Below, piece after piece: positions 13,381 to 15,868 of a DNA stretch of 15,868 nt. The DNA is from JACQFZ01 sp045810625. GTDB lineage: Bacteria > Pseudomonadota > Gammaproteobacteria > Acidiferrobacterales > Sulfurifustaceae. The first letter of the stretch is position 1. Each line of letters opens with the position of its first letter. The stretch spans positions 1 through 15,868 of the forward strand of contig JBJMVQ010000037.1 of assembly GCA_045810625.1 (NCBI GenBank). Direction: 5' to 3'. The notes beneath the pieces were generated by a model. It did no database searches. It saw only the letters and a program-made list of their open reading frames with translations, and was not told where the DNA came from. A program made the position numbers and the translations under genes.

Positions 13381-14547
13381 ATGCGATCGTTCCTCCTGCT
13401 GTGGCTGTTCGGCTTGTGCCTGCGCAGCACGGTGCTCGCCGTGCCGCCGGTGATCCCGATGATCCACGACAGCCTCGCGCTGTCGCAGGCGCAGGTCGGG
13501 GCGCTCGCGAGCCTGCCGGTGCTGCTGTTCTCGTTCGCCGCGGTGCCGGGGGCGATCCTGATCGCGCGCTTCGGCGCCTTTCGCGTGCTGCTCGGGGGCA
13601 TCCTGCTCACCGGGCTCGGGTCGGCGCTGCGCGGGGCCGCGCCCGATGCGGCGCTCCTCTTCGCGACCACGTTCGTGATGGGTGTGGGCATCGCGATCAT
13701 GCAGCCGTCGCTCCCCTCGGTCGTGCGCGAATGGGTGCCCGCGCGCATCGCGCTCGGCACCGCGGTGTACTCGAACGGGTTGTTCGTGGGCGAAGCGCTC
13801 CCCGCATCGCTCACCATCCCCGTCGTGCTGCCTGCCGTCGACAACGACTGGCGGCTCGCGCTCGTCGCGTGGTCGGTGCCGGTGTTCCTCATCGCGGCGG
13901 CGGGCGCGTGGCACCAACGCGGCATGCCGCGCGCGTCGATGCAGGAGCAAGCGCGCCTCTGGTGGCCGGACTGGCGATCGCCGATCACCTGGCGGCTCGG
14001 GCTCATCTCCGGCGGATGCTCGAGCATCTACTTCACCACCAACGCATTCCTGCCCGACTTCCTTCGCGGCATCGAACGCAGCGACCTGCTCAATCCGGCG
14101 CTGTCCGCCACCAACTGGTTGCAGATTCCCGCCTCGGCTGCGCTGCTCTTCTTCCCGCGGTTCCTGATGATGAAGCGCTGGCCGCTGGTGCTCATGGGCC
14201 TGGCGTTCACGGTGGCCACCATCGGGCTGGTCGTTTCGACCGGCGCCATGGTCGTTGTCTACGCCGGCGTGATCGGTTTCTGCAGCGCCTTCGTGCTCAC
14301 CTCGACGCTCGCGCTCCCGCCCATGCTGGTCGATCCCCACGACGTGCCGCGCGTGGCCGCGGCGATGTTCGCGATCGGCTACCTCTGCGCGATCGTCACG
14401 CCGGTGCTCGGCGGGTTCTTGTGGGACTTAACCGGCAGCGCGTGGACGGCGTTCGTGCCCGCGGGATTGTTCGGCCCGCTCATGATGTGGATGGCGTGGC
14501 GGCTGCGGATGACGCGCTATGCGCCGAGCGATAAGGTCGCCGCGTGA
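13381..14547 (+). CDS. MFS transporter, CynX/NimT type
   Basis: 388 residues of 12-TM permease. The opening RSFLLLWLFGLCLRSTVLAV is followed by PPVIPMIHDSLALSQ, then LPVLLFSFAAVPGA. LTGLGSALRG, MQPSLPSVVREWVP and the GTAVYSNGLFVGEALPA stretch are hallmarks of the CynX/NimT branch (cyanate/nitroimidazole-type permeases). These names do not fix the substrate. Start choice: ATG 13381 begins the family-like sequence; ATG 13366 in the same frame would add five residues. Neither has a Shine-Dalgarno sequence. A TATGCT at 13365-13370 could be a -10 giving an almost leaderless mRNA starting a few bases before 13381. The gene is more GC-rich than the SDR before it, with strong G/C third positions, so the two may have different origins. 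Confidence 0.9.
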   Translation: MRSFLLLWLFGLCLRSTVLAVPPVIPMIHDSLALSQAQVGALASLPVLLFSFAAVPGAILIARFGAFRVLLGGILLTGLGSALRGAAPDAALLFATTFVMGVGIAIMQPSLPSVVREWVPARIALGTAVYSNGLFVGEALPASLTIPVVLPAVDNDWRLALVAWSVPVFLIAAAGAWHQRGMPRASMQEQARLWWPDWRSPITWRLGLISGGCSSIYFTTNAFLPDFLRGIERSDLLNPALSATNWLQIPASAALLFFPRFLMMKRWPLVLMGLAFTVATIGLVVSTGAMVVVYAGVIGFCSAFVLTSTLALPPMLVDPHDVPRVAAAMFAIGYLCAIVTPVLGGFLWDLTGSAWTAFVPAGLFGPLMMWMAWRLRMTRYAPSDKVAA

Positions 14548-14654
14548 ACTCCTTGCGGCTGGCCTACTGGGCCGCCCTGTGCTGTGGATTCCCCTCGCAG
14601 CGATCGCCGGGAAGCGTGCGTAGCCCGGATGAAGCAACGCGGAATCAGAACATC

Positions 14655-14715
14655 AAAGGTGACAGGCGCGATTTACTCCTGACCGCAAAATATTCGAGCC
14701 TGGCCCCTATAACCT
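14655..14715. repeat. Palindromic element, GGCTCGA family, second full copy
   Basis: Reads AAAGGTGACAGGCGCGATTTA to TATTCGAGCCTGGCCCCTA, parallel in layout to 684-745. Its right arm ATTCGAGCCTGGCCCCT (14693-14709) is the exact reverse complement of AGGGGCCAGGCTCGAAT at 269-285, over 14 kb away. Its edge abuts the break point of the MBL fragment. Confidence 0.7.
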
Positions 14716-14716
14716 A

Positions 14717-14803
14717 TGCAAGCGTGCGCGGCTTTTCCAGCGCGATCCGCTCGAGCGTTGCGGTTGTGTGCGGGGTGCGCGCGTCGTAGTCCATCGGCGC
14801 GCG
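14717..14803 (-). pseudogene. MBL-fold hydrolase fragment, paralogue of the gene at 15425
   Basis: Read leftward, 29 codons give RAPMDYDARTPHTTATLERI then ALEKPRTLA. The intact gene downstream has RAPMDYYAHAPHTTDLLERF then AREQPRTLA, identical at 21 of 29 positions by my alignment. The fragment ends in a TAG exactly where the intact protein continues with the metal-binding CMHG motif, and the palindromic element starts there. Upstream similarity fades at the hairpin 14819-14844. Both ends are missing, so it is a dead piece of a duplicated gene. Confidence 0.75.
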
Positions 14804-14818
14804 CGGATGAATCTCATC

Positions 14819-14844
14819 GGGCGCTCGTCCGGCGACGAGCGCCC
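14819..14844 (-). terminator. Strong hairpin downstream of the cytochrome c gene
   Basis: Perfect 11-bp stem (GGGCGCTCGTC / GACGAGCGCCC) with a 4-nt loop, 11 bp beyond the cytochrome stop on the minus strand. There is no T tract, so it may be a weak or Rho-assisted terminator, or an mRNA 3'-end stabiliser. Confidence 0.5.
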
Positions 14845-14855
14845 GACGTTAGAAC

Positions 14856-15353
14856 TTACTTGGGTGGCGCGGGGAACTGCACGTACGGACCTTTCGGTTG
14901 TTGATCCGGCGGAACGTAGGCAGGGGCGCGTTGGCCGGCCGGTCCCATGTGGCGGATGTAGCGGTACACCGCGCGCAGGTCGGGTTCCGTCATGCGGCGC
15001 AGGTTGAACCAAGGCATCGGCGGACGGAGCTCCGCGGTACGCGCGAGCGTGACCCACTGATCTTCCGACATCTCCTGCACACGCAACCGCAGATTGGCGG
15101 CATAGGTGGTGCCCCATGGACCACGCCAGCCGAGTTGATCGCCGATCAACCACTGCTCTTCGGGGACATTGCCGCCCTTCTCCGGATAACCGGGCGTATG
15201 GCAGTCGTTGCACCCGCCGATCGTTACTAAATATTTCCCGCGTGCGACGGAGCCGTCTGCCGGCGCTTTCGCCTGCGCGGCAAGCGCGGGCGCAGCGGAT
15301 GCGGCCATTACGGCAAACACGGGGACCACTATGAGATTGCGGAACGTTCGCAT
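14856..15353 (-). CDS. Periplasmic monohaem cytochrome c
   Basis: 165 residues. Signal peptide about 1-26 (MRTFRNLIVVPVFAVMAASA, cleavage near ALA-AQ). The haem-binding CNDCH motif is at 48-52, in ARGKYLVTIGGCNDCHTPGY. The distal Met ligand is probably Met113 in RPPMPWFNLRRM, followed by the C-terminal helix DLRAVYRYIRHMG. The last ~25 residues are Pro-rich. These small c-type cytochromes carry electrons between periplasmic dehydrogenases and the respiratory chain. The partner is unknown, since no dehydrogenase is adjacent. Start ATG 15353 has GAGAGGAAA upstream and begins the signal peptide; the frame extends to 15404 without features. The intact MBL-fold gene lies 71 bp upstream on the same strand, so co-transcription is possible. 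Confidence 0.9.
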   Translation of the reverse strand: MRTFRNLIVVPVFAVMAASAAPALAAQAKAPADGSVARGKYLVTIGGCNDCHTPGYPEKGGNVPEEQWLIGDQLGWRGPWGTTYAANLRLRVQEMSEDQWVTLARTAELRPPMPWFNLRRMTEPDLRAVYRYIRHMGPAGQRAPAYVPPDQQPKGPYVQFPAPPK

Positions 15354-15424
15354 GGTTTTCCTCTCTGGAGTTTCTGGGCTGCTGTAACGGTAAACTGGTG
15401 TCATCGGACCTGTTCGGGCGTCAA

Positions 15425-15868
15425 CTAACCCACCCGCCGCGCCAACTCCACATACGACTTCTCGCTAACCGCTTTCGCGAGCGCCCGCAACAAAGCAGCA
15501 CCGTCGCCTTGCCAAGCACTGCCATGCATGCAGGCGAGCGTGCGCGGCTGCTCGCGCGCAAATCGCTCCAGGAGATCCGTCGTATGCGGGGCGTGCGCGT
15601 AGTAGTCCATCGGCGCGCGAAACGCTTCACTCGGTCCAAGGATGTCCGATTCCGTGAGCGGTGTTTCGCCTTTTCCGCCTTGGGTGAAAAGATCGCCGCA
15701 AAGGAACGTGCGTGTGTGCGTTTCGAGCATCAAGCCGCACTCCCACGCATGCGGAACGTGCGGGGCGTCGAACCACTTTACCGAGCGCTTGCCAAGCGAT
15801 AGCACTTCCCCATCGGCGAGGGCGCGTGGCGGGCGGTCGGCGAGATCGCCGATTGAGACCATCGCCGC
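15425..15868 (-). CDS. MBL-fold metallo-hydrolase, C-terminal part (partial)
   Basis: The frame is open to the window edge at 15868 and stops at TAG 15425-15427, so the N-terminus is missing. The visible part carries DAPHVPHAWECGLMLETHTR followed by TFLCGDLFTQGG, then RTLACMHGSAW. These fit the second half of the metallo-beta-lactamase fold: a His in PHVPH, the bridging Asp in CGDLFTQGG and a final His in CMHG. The PHVPHAWECG/CGDLFTQGG wording resembles flavodiiron/ODP-type and related oxygen- or nitric-oxide-linked MBL proteins, but no flavodoxin domain follows: the protein ends about 30 residues after CMHG. The first HxHxDH motif lies outside the window. The ATG at 15862 is internal or an alternative start, not the likely one. 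Confidence 0.85.
   Translation of the reverse strand, partial: AAMVSIGDLADRPPRALADGEVLSLGKRSVKWFDAPHVPHAWECGLMLETHTRTFLCGDLFTQGGKGETPLTESDILGPSEAFRAPMDYYAHAPHTTDLLERFAREQPRTLACMHGSAWQGDGAALLRALAKAVSEKSYVELARRVG

Larger units (their letters stand above)
14548..14855. other. Intergenic stretch of repeat remnants and a gene fragment
   Basis: After the MFS stop comes a truncated 'GCGTAGCCCGGATGAAGC' motif (about 14615-14640), which resembles a widespread proteobacterial intergenic repeat, then a palindromic element (14655-14715), an MBL gene fragment (14717-14803) and a hairpin (14819-14844). No intact gene. Confidence 0.65.

Noticed and set aside
1..15868. tRNA, rRNA or riboswitch
   Set aside because: By eye I saw no tRNA cloverleaf with a 3' CCA context, no rRNA signature and no known riboswitch core; covariance-model searches (tRNAscan-SE, Infernal/Rfam) would settle it.

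Overview
The window is GC-rich and carries an E. coli-type dihydroxy-acid dehydratase, an ECF sigma factor with a fused C-terminal domain, several secreted hydrolases, a c-type cytochrome and many short palindromic repeats between genes. This fits a free-living, metabolically versatile proteobacterium, most likely beta or gamma. No rRNA or marker gene allows a finer placement, so the taxonomy is inference.

Layout, left to right. (1) 1-225 is the C-terminal end of a beta-lactamase-fold serine hydrolase. It is followed by about 540 bp without a gene, holding three kinds of repeat. (2) 763-2802 is a leftward block: a putative ABM-like small protein and an ECF sigma factor with a SnoaL-like extension (31 bp apart, probable operon), then a broken AraC regulator, then a DUF4396 membrane protein. 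(3) From a shared intergenic region with a 16-bp perfect palindrome, a 14-TM DHA2 drug-efflux-type MFS protein reads rightward (3025-4479). A secreted type-B carboxylesterase with its own terminator follows (4678-6497). (4) 6663-7559 is a standalone BRCT protein with a duplicated helical N-terminal module and visibly lower GC. It lies between two identical terminator hairpins and upstream of a cluster of REP/MITE-like palindromes. (5) A leftward secreted alpha/beta hydrolase (8063-8977) is divergent from a glutathione S-transferase remnant and ilvD (9312-11171). (6) Two overlapping small lipoprotein-type genes follow (11252-11955), then another repeat region, a short-chain dehydrogenase (12473-13309) and a CynX/NimT-type MFS transporter (13381-14547). 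(7) The right end is leftward: a fragment of a metallo-beta-lactamase-fold gene, a monohaem cytochrome c, and the C-terminal half of an intact MBL-fold hydrolase that runs off the window.

The genes mostly look like independent housekeeping or accessory units. The convincing functional links are the small protein/ECF sigma pair, the overlapping lipoprotein pair, and the cytochrome c flanked by two related MBL-fold sequences.

I do not see a clear new multi-gene system. The most unusual items are the BRCT cassette between duplicated terminators, the 125-bp elements with 22-bp terminal inverted repeats, and three decayed genes (AraC, GST, MBL), two of which sit next to repeats. No CRISPR array, tRNA, rRNA, integrase or transposase was found.
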